Origin: Methylococcaceae bacterium
GTDB taxonomy: Bacteria; Pseudomonadota; Gammaproteobacteria; Methylococcales; Methylomonadaceae
DNA length: 45,010 nt
NCBI GenBank assembly: GCA_030626845.1
Contig: DAOUTG010000012.1
Location: 1 to 45,010, forward strand
Direction: 5' to 3'
The notes beneath the pieces are model-generated. The model ran no database searches. It saw only the letters and a program-made list of their open reading frames with translations, and was not told the origin of the DNA. Shown here piece after piece: positions 28,935 to 39,565 of this stretch; position 1 is the first letter of the stretch; the number at the start of each line of letters is the position of its first letter. Position numbers and translations under genes: made by a program.

Positions 28935-29801
28935 ATCACTTATCGAGGGCGATTTGCGCCCTCGCCCACAGGTTGCCTACATTTAGGCTCGCTCTGTACC
29001 GCGATGGCAAGTTTTTTAGAAGCACGGGCAAAACAAGGACAATGGTTGCTTAGAATTGATGACCTTGATACACCTCGTAATGTTATCGGGGCTGCTGATG
29101 AAATCCTAAGGACGCTAGATATTTTTGGTTTGCATTGGGATGAGCCAGTTTTTTATCAAAGTCAACATCACAATGATTATCAGTTGTTTATAGACAGATT
29201 GCAGCAACAAAAATCTATTTATCCTTGTATTTGTAGTCGTAAAACTTTAGCTAATTATCAAGGTATCTATCCACAATTTTGTCGTCATAAAATAATTTCT
29301 ACCGATAAAATTCACGCCTTACGGGTTAAAACGAGACCGTATCAAATTCAATTCCAAGATAAATTACAAGGTCATATGAATCGAGACATTGGTTTCAATG
29401 GTGACTTTATTATTAAGCGTAAAGATAATATTATTGCCTATCAATTAGCTGTGGTTATTGATGATGAGCTGCAACAGGTAAATCATGTTGTTCGGGGTTT
29501 AGATTTACTAAATTCAACCCCGAGACAATTATATTTACAACAATTGTTTAAATTTAATTCGCCTAATTATTTACATATTCCGATTATTATTGATGAAACG
29601 GGTCATAAACTAAGTAAACAAACATTAGCTAAAGCCGTTGATAGAGAACACCCTGGAAAAAGCTTATATTTTGTTCTTAAGATTTTGAGGCAACAACCGC
29701 CAACTGAATTAGAAAAAGTTTCTGTCAGTGAAATTTTAGACTGGGCTATTTCCCATTGGCAAATTAATCGTCTAAAAAATATTAAAACAATCATGACTTG
29801 A
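28935..29801 (+). CDS. gluQ: Glutamyl-Q tRNA(Asp) synthetase, start codon unresolved
   Basis: Frame upstream of the called ATG (29004) encodes TYRGRFAPSPTGCLHLGSLCTAMASFLEARA, the catalytic HIGH-type motif. No in-frame ATG/GTG/TTG after the TGA at 28896. 28935 (ATC) is a provisional start only. Confidence 0.75.
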   Translation: MTYRGRFAPSPTGCLHLGSLCTAMASFLEARAKQGQWLLRIDDLDTPRNVIGAADEILRTLDIFGLHWDEPVFYQSQHHNDYQLFIDRLQQQKSIYPCICSRKTLANYQGIYPQFCRHKIISTDKIHALRVKTRPYQIQFQDKLQGHMNRDIGFNGDFIIKRKDNIIAYQLAVVIDDELQQVNHVVRGLDLLNSTPRQLYLQQLFKFNSPNYLHIPIIIDETGHKLSKQTLAKAVDREHPGKSLYFVLKILRQQPPTELEKVSVSEILDWAISHWQINRLKNIKTIMT

Positions 29802-29809
29802 AAGCGATA

Positions 29810-30370
29810 TTATAAAAGCTTTTTAATAGGCGAAAAAGATTTTCTGTGCAAATCAGTAACCCCTAGTTGTTGTAATTTTTGCAAATGCAACTTAGTTGAA
29901 TAGCCTTTATGCTTAGAAAATTCATACCCTGGGTATAATTGCTCTAAAACCTGCATTTCATCATCACGATGAACTTTAGCGATAATTGATGCCGCTGAAA
30001 TTTCAGCAACCGTTAAATCGCCTTTAACAATGGTTTCACCTGCACAAGTTATCGGGGGATATTGATTACCATCGACTTTAACCCAATCTGGTTGAATACT
30101 TAGCGCATTAAAAGCCCGTTGCATGGCTAATAATGACGCTTGTAATATATTGATACGATCAATTTCACTCGGCTCGGCTCGTCCAATGCTCCAAGCTAAC
30201 GCATCACGTTTAATTATTGTTGCTAAAGCTTTGCGACGTTTTTCAGTTAATTTTTTAGAATCAGTCAAACCTTCAATAGGAATATTAGGATCTAAAATAA
30301 CTGCTGCGGCAACGACTGCACCGACTAAACAGCCCCGTCCAACTTCATCAATACCTGCTATAATCTGCAT
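29810..30370 (-). CDS. rnhB: Ribonuclease HII
   Basis: [48 protein letters not shown]. Confidence 0.96.
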   Translation of the reverse strand: MQIIAGIDEVGRGCLVGAVVAAAVILDPNIPIEGLTDSKKLTEKRRKALATIIKRDALAWSIGRAEPSEIDRINILQASLLAMQRAFNALSIQPDWVKVDGNQYPPITCAGETIVKGDLTVAEISAASIIAKVHRDDEMQVLEQLYPGYEFSKHKGYSTKLHLQKLQQLGVTDLHRKSFSPIKKLL

Positions 30371-30372
30371 CT

Positions 30373-31143
30373 TTATCGAAGTAAACCACGGGTAACATTG
30401 CGTAAAAAGCTGACCATCATTGAAATTTCATCGCTTTCTCCCGCTAGGTCTTCAATTTCTTCAATGGCATCTTCTAGGCGGAAATTACTTTTATAAAGAA
30501 GTTTATAAGCTTTGCGGATTTTTCTAATCACTTCAGGAGAAACACCGTTACGCTCCATGCCGACAGAATTAATCCCATGTGGACGTGTAGGACGACCGCC
30601 TACCATAACAAAGGGGGGAATATCTTGAGTCACAGCACTTCCCATGGCCGAAAAACTATATTCTCCAATTTGGGTAAATTGATGTACTAAGGTAAAACCA
30701 CCGAGTATGGCATGACTCCCTAAATGTACATGACCGGCTAAGGAAGCCCCATTTGCCATAATAACTTGATTACCCACGACACAATCATGAGCAACATGCG
30801 TATAAGCCATAAATAAATTATCATTGCCTATTTTAGTCAGGCTATGATCTTGTAATGTTCCTCTATGCAGGGTACTAAATTCACGAACGGTATTTCTATC
30901 ACCAATTTGAAGCTGAGTCACTTCATTGGCATATTTTCTATCTTGTGGGTCTTCGCCTATCGAAGAAAATTGATAAATTTTATTATCTTTACCTATCTTA
31001 GTCGACCCTTTGATGACGACATGCGAACCAATAACTGTTCCACTATCAATTTGCACATCGCCTTCAATAACAGAAAAAGGACCAATGTGTACGTTATCGG
31101 CTATTTCAGCATTAATATCAATCACGGCTTTAGAATCAATCAA
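30373..31143 (-). CDS. lpxA: Acyl-ACP--UDP-N-acetylglucosamine O-acyltransferase
   Basis: Hexapeptide repeats, [42 protein letters not shown]. Called ORF reaches 31167; TTG at 31143 gives MIDSKAVID, the usual LpxA N-terminus. Confidence 0.95.
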   Translation of the reverse strand: MIDSKAVIDINAEIADNVHIGPFSVIEGDVQIDSGTVIGSHVVIKGSTKIGKDNKIYQFSSIGEDPQDRKYANEVTQLQIGDRNTVREFSTLHRGTLQDHSLTKIGNDNLFMAYTHVAHDCVVGNQVIMANGASLAGHVHLGSHAILGGFTLVHQFTQIGEYSFSAMGSAVTQDIPPFVMVGGRPTRPHGINSVGMERNGVSPEVIRKIRKAYKLLYKSNFRLEDAIEEIEDLAGESDEISMMVSFLRNVTRGLLR

Positions 31144-31145
31144 AA

Positions 31146-31592
31146 TCAGTTCACCGATGCCGCACACATAATATTTGCACTGGCAATAAATTCTCCATCA
31201 ACCTCAGCACGACAAGCAAACGACCAAATGTTACGTTTATTTTTAAGATAGATAATTTCTAGCATTAACTGATCCCCAGGTGTTACAGGTCGTTTAAAAC
31301 GTGCTTTATCAATACCGACTAAATAATAAGTCACCCCTTTACCCAATTCTTCAGGCTCAGTTGCTGAGGCTAATAACCCCGTTCCTTGTGCTAAAGCTTC
31401 CAAAATCAATACGCCAGGCATAATGGGTTCTTTGGGGAAATGTCCTTGGAAGAAAGGTTCGTTAAAGGTAACATTTTTTAACCCTAATAATTTTACCCCA
31501 GGTTCACACTCAAGAACGCGATCTATTAATAGAAAAGGGTAGCGATGGGGTAAAAACTCTTGAATTTCTAAGGTATTTAACTGTCCAGCCAT
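31146..31592 (-). CDS. fabZ: 3-hydroxyacyl-ACP dehydratase FabZ
   Basis: [41 protein letters not shown]. Confidence 0.96.
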   Translation of the reverse strand: MAGQLNTLEIQEFLPHRYPFLLIDRVLECEPGVKLLGLKNVTFNEPFFQGHFPKEPIMPGVLILEALAQGTGLLASATEPEELGKGVTYYLVGIDKARFKRPVTPGDQLMLEIIYLKNKRNIWSFACRAEVDGEFIASANIMCAASVN

Positions 31593-31792
31593 ATTGTATT
31601 ATTGATTGATATTGATTGAAACTTAAATGAATATTCACTAAAGAATGGAATTTTAATAACTTAAAGTTAAGAATAAAAAACTTTCGCTTTTTTGAAATTA
31701 AGCCAATAGCTAAAAAAGCTATAAAAGTATTTATACAATGCAAAAAACACGATTACAGTGCTTTATAACTTAATTGATTTATTGTAACCTTC

Positions 31793-31818
31793 GGAGTCCA
31801 AAACATATTTTGGACTCC
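31793..31818. repeat. 26-nt palindromic repeat, copy 1
   Basis: GGAGTCCAAAACATATTTTGGACTCC; one base different from the copy at 44474-44499. Confidence 0.8.
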
Positions 31819-31912
31819 AAATGAGCAATGCTATCACAGACCCTGAAGCTATTGATTGGCTACGAACTTAAGGATATTACATAAATTATTTCTATATAAT
31901 ATAAATCAACCA

Positions 31913-32407
31913 TTAAAATTTTGAAAGTTTTTCTTGTACCCGTGCTGTGACATCAATTTCAGGTTTAGCATGAATTACACCATCAGTAAGTAATAAATCA
32001 TAATCGTCTTCTTTGGCGATTTCTTTAACGGCTTCAATAATACGTTTTTGTAATTTACCTAACTCTTCGTTACGACGTAGACTAAAGTCTTCACTAAATT
32101 CTTGTTGAGCACGTCGCGCTTCACGTTTTTTGGTAATAATATCTTTTTCAAGATCTCTTTTTTTAGAATCACTCATTACACTAGCATCTTTGGAGAAAGT
32201 CTCTTCCAGTTTTTTAATATCTTGTATTTGTGAGGCTAATTGTTTATCACGGGGTGAAAATTCAGTTTCTAAACGTTTTTTAGCTTGTTCTGCTTGAGGC
32301 ACTTTTTCTAGAACTTTAGCAACATTAACAAAACCTATTTTCAATTCTGCATAGCTGACATTTAAGGTAAACATTAAAGCTAAAAACAAGGCTATTTTAT
32401 TTTTCAT
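31913..32407 (-). CDS. skp: OmpH/Skp family periplasmic chaperone
   Basis: Signal peptide, ELKIGFVNVAKVLEKVPQAEQAKKRLETEF, C-terminal DYDLLLTDGVIHA; next to bamA. Confidence 0.9.
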   Translation of the reverse strand: MKNKIALFLALMFTLNVSYAELKIGFVNVAKVLEKVPQAEQAKKRLETEFSPRDKQLASQIQDIKKLEETFSKDASVMSDSKKRDLEKDIITKKREARRAQQEFSEDFSLRRNEELGKLQKRIIEAVKEIAKEDDYDLLLTDGVIHAKPEIDVTARVQEKLSKF

Positions 32408-32504
32408 GATTAAATCTATCTCCAGTATTTTTTAAAAGTGCAATTTTGTAAGGGATTTTAAGTTAATTATAGGGGAAAAGTTAAGGGAACTAAAAGGGAT
32501 TATT

Positions 32505-34781
32505 TTAAAAGCCTGAACCAAAAGAAAATTGAAACATTTGCTCTTCATCTTGATCACCTGCATTTAAGGGTTTAGCGACACTCACAGATAATGCACCAAA
32601 AGGTGACAACCATTCGCCTGATAGACCGACAGAGTAGCGCATATCACCAATATCAAAACCATTAGTCACTGTTCCTGCATCAAAAAAAGCCCCTAATCTT
32701 ACTGAGTGAAGATCGGCAAAGAAAGGCACAGGAAATAAAAGTTCAGCATTTCCGATAATTTTTCCAGACCCTCCAAAAGGATCATCTCTTGAATCTCTAG
32801 GACCTAAAGTATTGTCATCAAATCCCCGTATAGAACGAACCCCGCCTGCAAAGAAATGTTCAAAGAAAGGGAGTGCATCTGTATCGCCATAACCATCGCC
32901 ATAAGCTAAATCTGCATTAAGTCTTAAAGTAAAATCTTTAGAAAGGGGGAAAAAATGTTGATGCTTATAACTTAATTTATAATACTCTAAGTCACTACCA
33001 GGGACAGTAGCTAATGCCGAAAGACGTTGTTGCCCCCCCTTAGTTGGAAAAATGGCGCGATTTAATGTGTCATGTGTCCAACCAACAGAAAAAGAAAGGG
33101 TTAAATATTTATTGCCATTTTTCTCAATAAAATCTAGAATTTCTGTGGAGGAAAAATCAGAAGTATTCAATTTAGTATGACGTAAATCAACATTAAAGCG
33201 TAGACGATCACTTTCATTTAAAGGCAGTCCAAAATTAAAACCACTATTAATAACATCAGTCGAATAACGAGAAATATTAGCTTCTTCTGCATCACGCGCT
33301 CTGTAACCTAAATCATAACCCATACTTACCCCATCTAAAGTAAAATAGGGGTCATAATAGCCAAAGCGATATTGTGTGCTGATGTCACTATTATTGAAGG
33401 CAACATTAATACGTTTACCAGAGCCAAAAATATTATCTTGAGAAACATTGGCATTAAAAATAAGTCCACTGGTTTGTGAAAAACCAATCCCCGCTGATAA
33501 ATTTCCTGAGGCCTTTTCAACCACACTATAATTTATATCAATTTGATCGGCAGTTCCTACAACAGGGGGTGTTTCAACATCAACAGTTTCAAAATAGCCT
33601 AAACGATTTAAGCGGGCTTTAGAACGCTCAATTTGTTTGGTTGATGCCCAGCTTGACTCCATTTGTCGCATTTCTCGACGTATTACTTCATCACGGGTTT
33701 TATCGTTACCGCTAACATTAATATTACGAACATAAATACGTTTTCCAGGATCAACAAAAAAAGTCATATCAATTGTTTTTAGCGTATCATTAATTTCAGG
33801 CACCATGTTGACATTAGCAAAAATATAACCTTCATCACCCAATCTATCAGAGATATTTTTAGACGTTATCGTGGCATTTTTGCGTGAAAAAACTTCTCCA
33901 GGACCGACTTTTACTAAATCAATTAATTTTTCAGGGGCAACAATTAAATTACCTGCTAACTTAACTTTTTCAAGCGTAAAAACATCCCCTTCCTTAATAT
34001 TAACCGTGACATACATTTCTTTTTTATTGGGTGTCATCGAAATTTGTGACGACTCAATAGCAAAATGAATATACCCTCTATCTAAATAATAAGAGGTTAA
34101 GCGTTCTAAGTCAGCGGATAATTTTTGCTTGGCATATTGGTCATCTTTAGTATAAAAAGATAATAAGTTAGTGGTACTCAATTCAAAGTTTTTTAGTAAA
34201 ATATCTGTTCCAAAATTATGATTACCCACAATATTTATTTGTTTTATTTTTGCAGCTTGCCCTTCAGAAATTTCAATATGAACCCCAACCCGATTACGCG
34301 TTAGTTTGGAGACGCTCGTATCAATTTTCACCCCATATTTACCCTGGCTAAAATATTGTCGTCTTAATTCTTGTTCTGTTTTATCTAATATTTGAGGGTT
34401 AAAAACCTTACCTTCTGATAATCCCACAGATTGTAACGCTTTGGTCAATTCTTCAGTTTTTAAATCCTCGTTACCTTCAAAAATAATTTTAGCAATAGAC
34501 GGGTGTTCTTTAACTCTAACAATTAGGGTTGAAGCTTCTCTTTCTAATTGAACATCTTTAAAAAATCCTGTTTTAAATAAGGCTCGAATTGCAGCGCCTA
34601 CCTTATCCAAAGAAAATTCTTCACCCACTTTAACTGGCAAGTAGTTATAAACCGTTCCCACAGGGGTTCTTTGTAAACCTTTAACTTGTATGTTTTCAAC
34701 GATAAAACTTTCTGCTGCATAAATAGTGGGTGAGACCATCAATGTAGTCAGTAATAAGGGGGAAATTATAGAATGTTTCAC
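32505..34781 (-). CDS. bamA: Outer membrane assembly factor BamA
   Basis: POTRA repeats, FFAGGVRSIRGFDDNTLGPRD, C-terminal MFQFSFGSGF. Confidence 0.96.
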   Translation of the reverse strand: MKHSIISPLLLTTLMVSPTIYAAESFIVENIQVKGLQRTPVGTVYNYLPVKVGEEFSLDKVGAAIRALFKTGFFKDVQLEREASTLIVRVKEHPSIAKIIFEGNEDLKTEELTKALQSVGLSEGKVFNPQILDKTEQELRRQYFSQGKYGVKIDTSVSKLTRNRVGVHIEISEGQAAKIKQINIVGNHNFGTDILLKNFELSTTNLLSFYTKDDQYAKQKLSADLERLTSYYLDRGYIHFAIESSQISMTPNKKEMYVTVNIKEGDVFTLEKVKLAGNLIVAPEKLIDLVKVGPGEVFSRKNATITSKNISDRLGDEGYIFANVNMVPEINDTLKTIDMTFFVDPGKRIYVRNINVSGNDKTRDEVIRREMRQMESSWASTKQIERSKARLNRLGYFETVDVETPPVVGTADQIDINYSVVEKASGNLSAGIGFSQTSGLIFNANVSQDNIFGSGKRINVAFNNSDISTQYRFGYYDPYFTLDGVSMGYDLGYRARDAEEANISRYSTDVINSGFNFGLPLNESDRLRFNVDLRHTKLNTSDFSSTEILDFIEKNGNKYLTLSFSVGWTHDTLNRAIFPTKGGQQRLSALATVPGSDLEYYKLSYKHQHFFPLSKDFTLRLNADLAYGDGYGDTDALPFFEHFFAGGVRSIRGFDDNTLGPRDSRDDPFGGSGKIIGNAELLFPVPFFADLHSVRLGAFFDAGTVTNGFDIGDMRYSVGLSGEWLSPFGALSVSVAKPLNAGDQDEEQMFQFSFGSGF

Positions 34782-34918
34782 GAAATTACCAAAGTGGGAA
34801 GAACAAGCACAGTTTAGATTATATCACGGTCTTTATTTTAGCAAACACTCTGTAATGATTCGCTTAAAAGTCTGTAAACGTATTTTATACTTCCGTTGAG
34901 TTATGCTTCCACAGCCTC

Positions 34919-35902
34919 TTAAGCTCTATCAAGAGGAAAAGCTAATACATCATCAATGGCAACGTTTGCGGTCGATAGCATAAGTAAACGATCTAATCCG
35001 ATGGCAACCCCGCAGCAATCTGGTAATCCTGCTTTTAATGCCGCTAGAAAGCGACAATCTTTACTAACGAGTGGACGATTATTTGTTTTTCTAAAGGCAA
35101 TTTCTTGTTCAAAACGTAAGGTTTGTTCTGCCTCGTCTGCCAATTCAAAAAAACCGTTACCTAGTTCTATGCCGTTGACAAAGACTTCAAATCTATCGGC
35201 AATAGCGGGGTCATCGGCATTAATTCGTGCTAATGAAGCTTGTGAGGCAAGATAACTATGGACTAGATAAATTTGTTCACCTATTAAAGTAGGTTGAATA
35301 TGATGACTAAAAATAAAATCTAACCATAGATCATGGTTATGTTCACAAAGCGAAATCGCCTCTGGAATAGCATGGGATAATGCGTATTTTTTGTACAAAT
35401 GGGGTTTATATTCTAGTGGATTTAAGCCTGTTTTTTGAAAAAATAATGTAGCGTAGGTTATTTTTATTACTTTTTTGATTACCAGCTTAGGTTCTAAAAG
35501 AGTGCAAATTAATGAGGCCACTTCATCCATTAATTGATTTAAATTAAATTCGATACGATACCATTCTAACAAGGTAAACTCAGGATTATGAAAACGCCCT
35601 TGTTCCCCATTTCTAAAGGCTTTACAAATTTGATAAATTGAACCACTGCCTGCGGCTAATAATCGCTTCATCGCAAATTCTGGCGAGGTTTGTAAAAATA
35701 ACTTTTTTTCAAACGGGGATTGTTGATAAGTGCTAGTAAAAAAATCCAGTTGCGGATCTGTCCCTGTTGCCTGGCATAAAAGCGGGGTTTCAACTTCGAG
35801 AACATTGTTTTTTGCAAAAAAATCACGTATTAACGCCAACATTTGCGCTCGTTTTTGTAATTCTTTTATCGTGCAACTAGGTTGCCATGAATGCTTAGAC
35901 AC
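34919..35902 (-). CDS. epmA: EF-P lysine aminoacylase EpmA
   Basis: Truncated class II LysRS-like: FLQTSPEFAMKRLLAAGSGSIYQICKAFRNGEQGRFHNPEFTLLEWYR, GVAIGLDRLLML. Confidence 0.94.
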   Translation of the reverse strand: MSKHSWQPSCTIKELQKRAQMLALIRDFFAKNNVLEVETPLLCQATGTDPQLDFFTSTYQQSPFEKKLFLQTSPEFAMKRLLAAGSGSIYQICKAFRNGEQGRFHNPEFTLLEWYRIEFNLNQLMDEVASLICTLLEPKLVIKKVIKITYATLFFQKTGLNPLEYKPHLYKKYALSHAIPEAISLCEHNHDLWLDFIFSHHIQPTLIGEQIYLVHSYLASQASLARINADDPAIADRFEVFVNGIELGNGFFELADEAEQTLRFEQEIAFRKTNNRPLVSKDCRFLAALKAGLPDCCGVAIGLDRLLMLSTANVAIDDVLAFPLDRA

Positions 35903-36471
35903 TAGCTTTTAACACGTCCTACATAGTCACCACTACGGGTATCAACTTTAATGACTTCACCAATTTGAACAAATAAAGGAACACGCACAACCGCCCCTGT
36001 TTCTAAAGTTGCAGGTTTGCCGCCACCCCCTGAAGTATCGCCTTTTAAACCAGGGTCAGTTTCTGTAATAGATAATTCAACAAAATTAGGGGGAATAATT
36101 GATAAAGGCACATCATTCCATAAGGTCATGGTGCAAATATCTTGATCTTTGAGCCATTTCATTGCTTCGATCACCGCATTTTTATCCGCTTGATATTGTT
36201 CATAAGTATCAGGTACCATAAAATGCCAAAACTCACCATCGGTGTATAAATATTGCATTTCTATATCAATAACATCTGCCCCTTCAACCGACTCACCTGA
36301 TTTATAGGTACGCTCAATAACGCGTCCTGTTTTTAAGTTTCTAATTTTAACACGGCTAAATGCTTGACCTTTTCCAGGTTTTACAAATTCATTTTCTATG
36401 ATTGCACAAGGATCTGCATCAATCATAATTTTTAAACCTGCTTTAAATTCATTGGTACTATAAGTCGCCAT
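35902..36471 (-). CDS. efp: Elongation factor P
   Basis: [43 protein letters not shown]. Confidence 0.96.
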   Translation of the reverse strand: MATYSTNEFKAGLKIMIDADPCAIIENEFVKPGKGQAFSRVKIRNLKTGRVIERTYKSGESVEGADVIDIEMQYLYTDGEFWHFMVPDTYEQYQADKNAVIEAMKWLKDQDICTMTLWNDVPLSIIPPNFVELSITETDPGLKGDTSGGGGKPATLETGAVVRVPLFVQIGEVIKVDTRSGDYVGRVKS

Positions 36472-36600
36472 TTTTTTCTCATAAAATCAAACAAAATTTT
36501 CAGTCGCCCATTATAATAGAGCCGACTAATGAGATAAACTAAAATAGGTGTTTATCTTTATTTTTTATATCAATTTAAGTTTAAATCAAAGAGGTGTCTT

Positions 36601-37311
36601 ATGAAAATTATTTTATTATTGGTACTTTTTTTCCCATTGTCATTATTTGCAAATGATTATGATGATGCGAATAAAGTATTTGAATTTGCTGAGAAAAATT
36701 ATTCAGAATTTTTTCGTTCTTTCAATACGGGTACATATCGTTTTGAAGATTATTGGTTGCGTTATTATTCAGAGACTGAAAATTATATTGGGACTAAAAA
36801 TGGAGATATTTATGTTTATGGGGATGTTTTTAATGGGTTGCTTAAAGTAGGTAAAATAGCAGATTATATTGATGTAACACCAGAAAAAAACGTAAATACG
36901 CCTGTTGATAATAGTTCAGATGATACGCCTACCACTAATGATACGCCTGATACCTCAGTTAATAACAACAATGAAGATGCGTTATTAGCTAATTTATTTA
37001 ATACATCTCAAAGTAATGTACAAGTTCAAGGATCAGGAAAGGTTATTAATGTTTTAGCGGATGATTTAAACGGTGATCGTCATCAGCGGTTTATTCTTAA
37101 ATTAGCATCAGGACAAACTCTATTGATGGCTCATAATATTGACTTAGCCCCTAAAATTTTAAATTTATCGGTTAATGATTCTATTGATTTTTTGGGTGAA
37201 TATGAATGGAATGATAAAGGCGGCGTTATTCATTGGACACATGATGACCCTGCTGGCGTTCATGAGGACGGTTGGTTATTGCATCAAGGGGTTTATTATC
37301 CATCACAATAA
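36601..37311 (+). CDS. Secreted DUF3465-type protein with extra N-terminal module
   Basis: Signal peptide; VQGSGKVINVLADDLNGDRHQRFILKLASGQTLLMAHNIDLAPKI...GEYEWNDKGGVIHWTHDDPAGVHEDGW (DUF3465); Asn/Asp/Thr-rich linker. Confidence 0.8.
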   Translation: MKIILLLVLFFPLSLFANDYDDANKVFEFAEKNYSEFFRSFNTGTYRFEDYWLRYYSETENYIGTKNGDIYVYGDVFNGLLKVGKIADYIDVTPEKNVNTPVDNSSDDTPTTNDTPDTSVNNNNEDALLANLFNTSQSNVQVQGSGKVINVLADDLNGDRHQRFILKLASGQTLLMAHNIDLAPKILNLSVNDSIDFLGEYEWNDKGGVIHWTHDDPAGVHEDGWLLHQGVYYPSQ

Positions 37312-37324
37312 TATCAAATTTTAA

Positions 37325-38113
37325 TTGATGTATTATCTTTTAAAATCTATTTATGAATCCTTATTAATGGCATTAGGACTGTTATATTGGGCGGTAGTTG
37401 GGCTTATAATTACCTTATTAGGAATAATACTTTATGCCATTTTACCTAAAAAACAATCTCGACCCTATGGACGTTTCCTTTTACAAAAAGCATTTTTAAT
37501 TTTCATTGCCTATTTAAAATCAACACGTCTTATGATTCTTGACAATAGTGCGCTGGATAGTTTGAACACTTATCACACGGGTATAATTATTGCGCCTAAT
37601 CATATTGCTTTATGGGATGCGGTATTTATTATTGCTAAAATACCTAAAACCATTTGTATTATGAAGGGGTCTATTTTAAGAAACCCTTTTTTGGGCGGTG
37701 GTGCGCGTTTAGCAGGTTATATTGCTAATGATTCTGCACTTCAAATGTTACGTGAGAGTTCTAAACAATTATTAGCAGGCGAGATGCTTTTGGTTTTTCC
37801 AGAAGGTACACGGACTAAAAATCAAGCACAATGGCTAAATCCTTTTCAGGGCGCAATTACATTAATGGCAAAAAATGCTAAAGTTCCTATTGTTCCTGTT
37901 TATATCCGTAGTGATAATCGTTTGTTTGAAAAAGGCTCATCATTATTTAAAAAGCCAAAATTTCCTCTACGACTTAGTTTTGAAGTCGGTGAGGCAGTCT
38001 ATTTTTCAGGTGATGAAAAGGTTCAAGAATTTACCCAAAAATTACAACAAGATTATATAAAAATATTAAGTAAACCCCATCCTTTACGCAGAAAAAAATC
38101 TACTGGCTTATAA
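37325..38113 (+). CDS. PlsC-like acyltransferase
   Basis: IIAPNHIALWDAVFI (NHxxxxD), FPEGTRTKNQAQWLNPFQGAI. Confidence 0.88.
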   Translation: MMYYLLKSIYESLLMALGLLYWAVVGLIITLLGIILYAILPKKQSRPYGRFLLQKAFLIFIAYLKSTRLMILDNSALDSLNTYHTGIIIAPNHIALWDAVFIIAKIPKTICIMKGSILRNPFLGGGARLAGYIANDSALQMLRESSKQLLAGEMLLVFPEGTRTKNQAQWLNPFQGAITLMAKNAKVPIVPVYIRSDNRLFEKGSSLFKKPKFPLRLSFEVGEAVYFSGDEKVQEFTQKLQQDYIKILSKPHPLRRKKSTGL

Positions 38114-38161
38114 TAGTGATTTTAAAAAATACTCCCTTAAAATAGAGATAGAGGCAAAAAA

Positions 38162-39565
38162 GTGAAAACAGAAGTTTTAATCTTAGGTGGCGGTCCTGGT
38201 GGCTATAGTGCAGCATTTAGAGCCGCAGATTTAGGAAAGCAAGTCACTTTAGTTGAACGCTATCCCGTATTAGGCGGTGTGTGCTTGAATGTGGGATGTA
38301 TTCCCTCAAAAACCTTATTGCACGCCGCAGCGGTTATTAATGAAGCGAAAGAAGTTTCAAGTTATGGCATTAGTTTTAACCCCCCTAAAATAGATTTAAA
38401 AAAACTCAAGGCAACTAAAGAAAAGGTCAGTAAACAATTAAATACAGGATTAGCAGGGCTTGCTAAACAGCGTAATGTAACGATTATTCAAGGTTTGGGT
38501 GAGTTTTCATCTTCTAATTCCATGGTCGTTAAAAATGGAGATACGCGTGAAGAGATTGAATTTGAACAGGCGATTATCGCGGTGGGTTCGCAAGCCGTTA
38601 AAATCCCTCCTTTTCCCAATGATGACCCTCGGTTAATGGATTCAACCGATGCTTTAGCTTTAGAAGATGTGCCAGAAAAATTATTAATTATTGGCGGGGG
38701 GATTATCGGTTTAGAAATGGCAACGGTTTATCATGCCTTAGGGAGTAAAATTAGCGTTGTTGAAATGCAAAATCAGATTATTCCAGGTTGTGATAAAGAT
38801 TTAGTCCGCCCTTTAATGCAAAAAATAAAAAAATCTTATGATAAAATTTTACTTTCAACGGCCGTTGAAAGTATTGAAGCTTTAGATGAAGGTTTAAAAG
38901 TGAGCTTTTCAGGTGATAAACAACCCCCTGAGATTTTTGATAAAGTTTTAGTTGCCGTGGGTCGTCGTCCCAATGGACATTTAATTGCGGCTGATAAAGC
39001 AGGTATTAATGTTGATGAGCGAGGGTTTATTCAGGTTGATAAGCAACAGCGCACTAATATAGATAATATCTATGCGATTGGTGATGTAGTGGGAAACCCA
39101 ATGTTAGCGCATAAAGCCGTTCATGAAGGTAAAATTGCCGCAGAAGTGATTGCAGGACATCAATCTCAATGGCAAGCATTAACTATTCCTTCTGTCGCTT
39201 ATACTGATCCTGAAATTGCATGGATGGGATTGACTGAAAATGAAGCTAAAGAACAAGGGATTGATTATGAAAAAGGCGCGTTCCCGTGGGCGGCAAGTGG
39301 TCGTTCATTAAGTATGGGTCGTAAAGAAGGACTAACAAAAATTTTGAGTGATAAGGAAACAGGTCGAATTTTAGGGGCGGGAATGACAGGGACAAATGCG
39401 GGCGAATTGATTGCAGAAGCCGTTCTTGCGTTAGAAATGGGGGCTTGTGTTGATGATATTGCATTGACGGTACATGCTCATCCTACCTTAGCTGAAACTT
39501 TTGCTTTTGCCGCTGAAATGATTGAAGGGACAATCACTGATTTAATGCCTCCGAAGAAAAGATGA
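38162..39565 (+). CDS. lpdA: Dihydrolipoyl dehydrogenase
   Basis: GGGPGGYSAAFRAADLG, GGVCLNVGCIPSKTLLH redox motif, AHPTLAETFAFAAE. GTG start. Confidence 0.95.
   Translation: MKTEVLILGGGPGGYSAAFRAADLGKQVTLVERYPVLGGVCLNVGCIPSKTLLHAAAVINEAKEVSSYGISFNPPKIDLKKLKATKEKVSKQLNTGLAGLAKQRNVTIIQGLGEFSSSNSMVVKNGDTREEIEFEQAIIAVGSQAVKIPPFPNDDPRLMDSTDALALEDVPEKLLIIGGGIIGLEMATVYHALGSKISVVEMQNQIIPGCDKDLVRPLMQKIKKSYDKILLSTAVESIEALDEGLKVSFSGDKQPPEIFDKVLVAVGRRPNGHLIAADKAGINVDERGFIQVDKQQRTNIDNIYAIGDVVGNPMLAHKAVHEGKIAAEVIAGHQSQWQALTIPSVAYTDPEIAWMGLTENEAKEQGIDYEKGAFPWAASGRSLSMGRKEGLTKILSDKETGRILGAGMTGTNAGELIAEAVLALEMGACVDDIALTVHAHPTLAETFAFAAEMIEGTITDLMPPKKR

Noticed and set aside
29603-29794. Antisense ORF in gluQ
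   Set aside because: Shadow ORF inside the conserved synthetase reading frame.
33335-34068. ORFs 33335-33526 and 33871-34068 inside bamA
   Set aside because: Overlap the BamA frame, which is intact across 758 aa.
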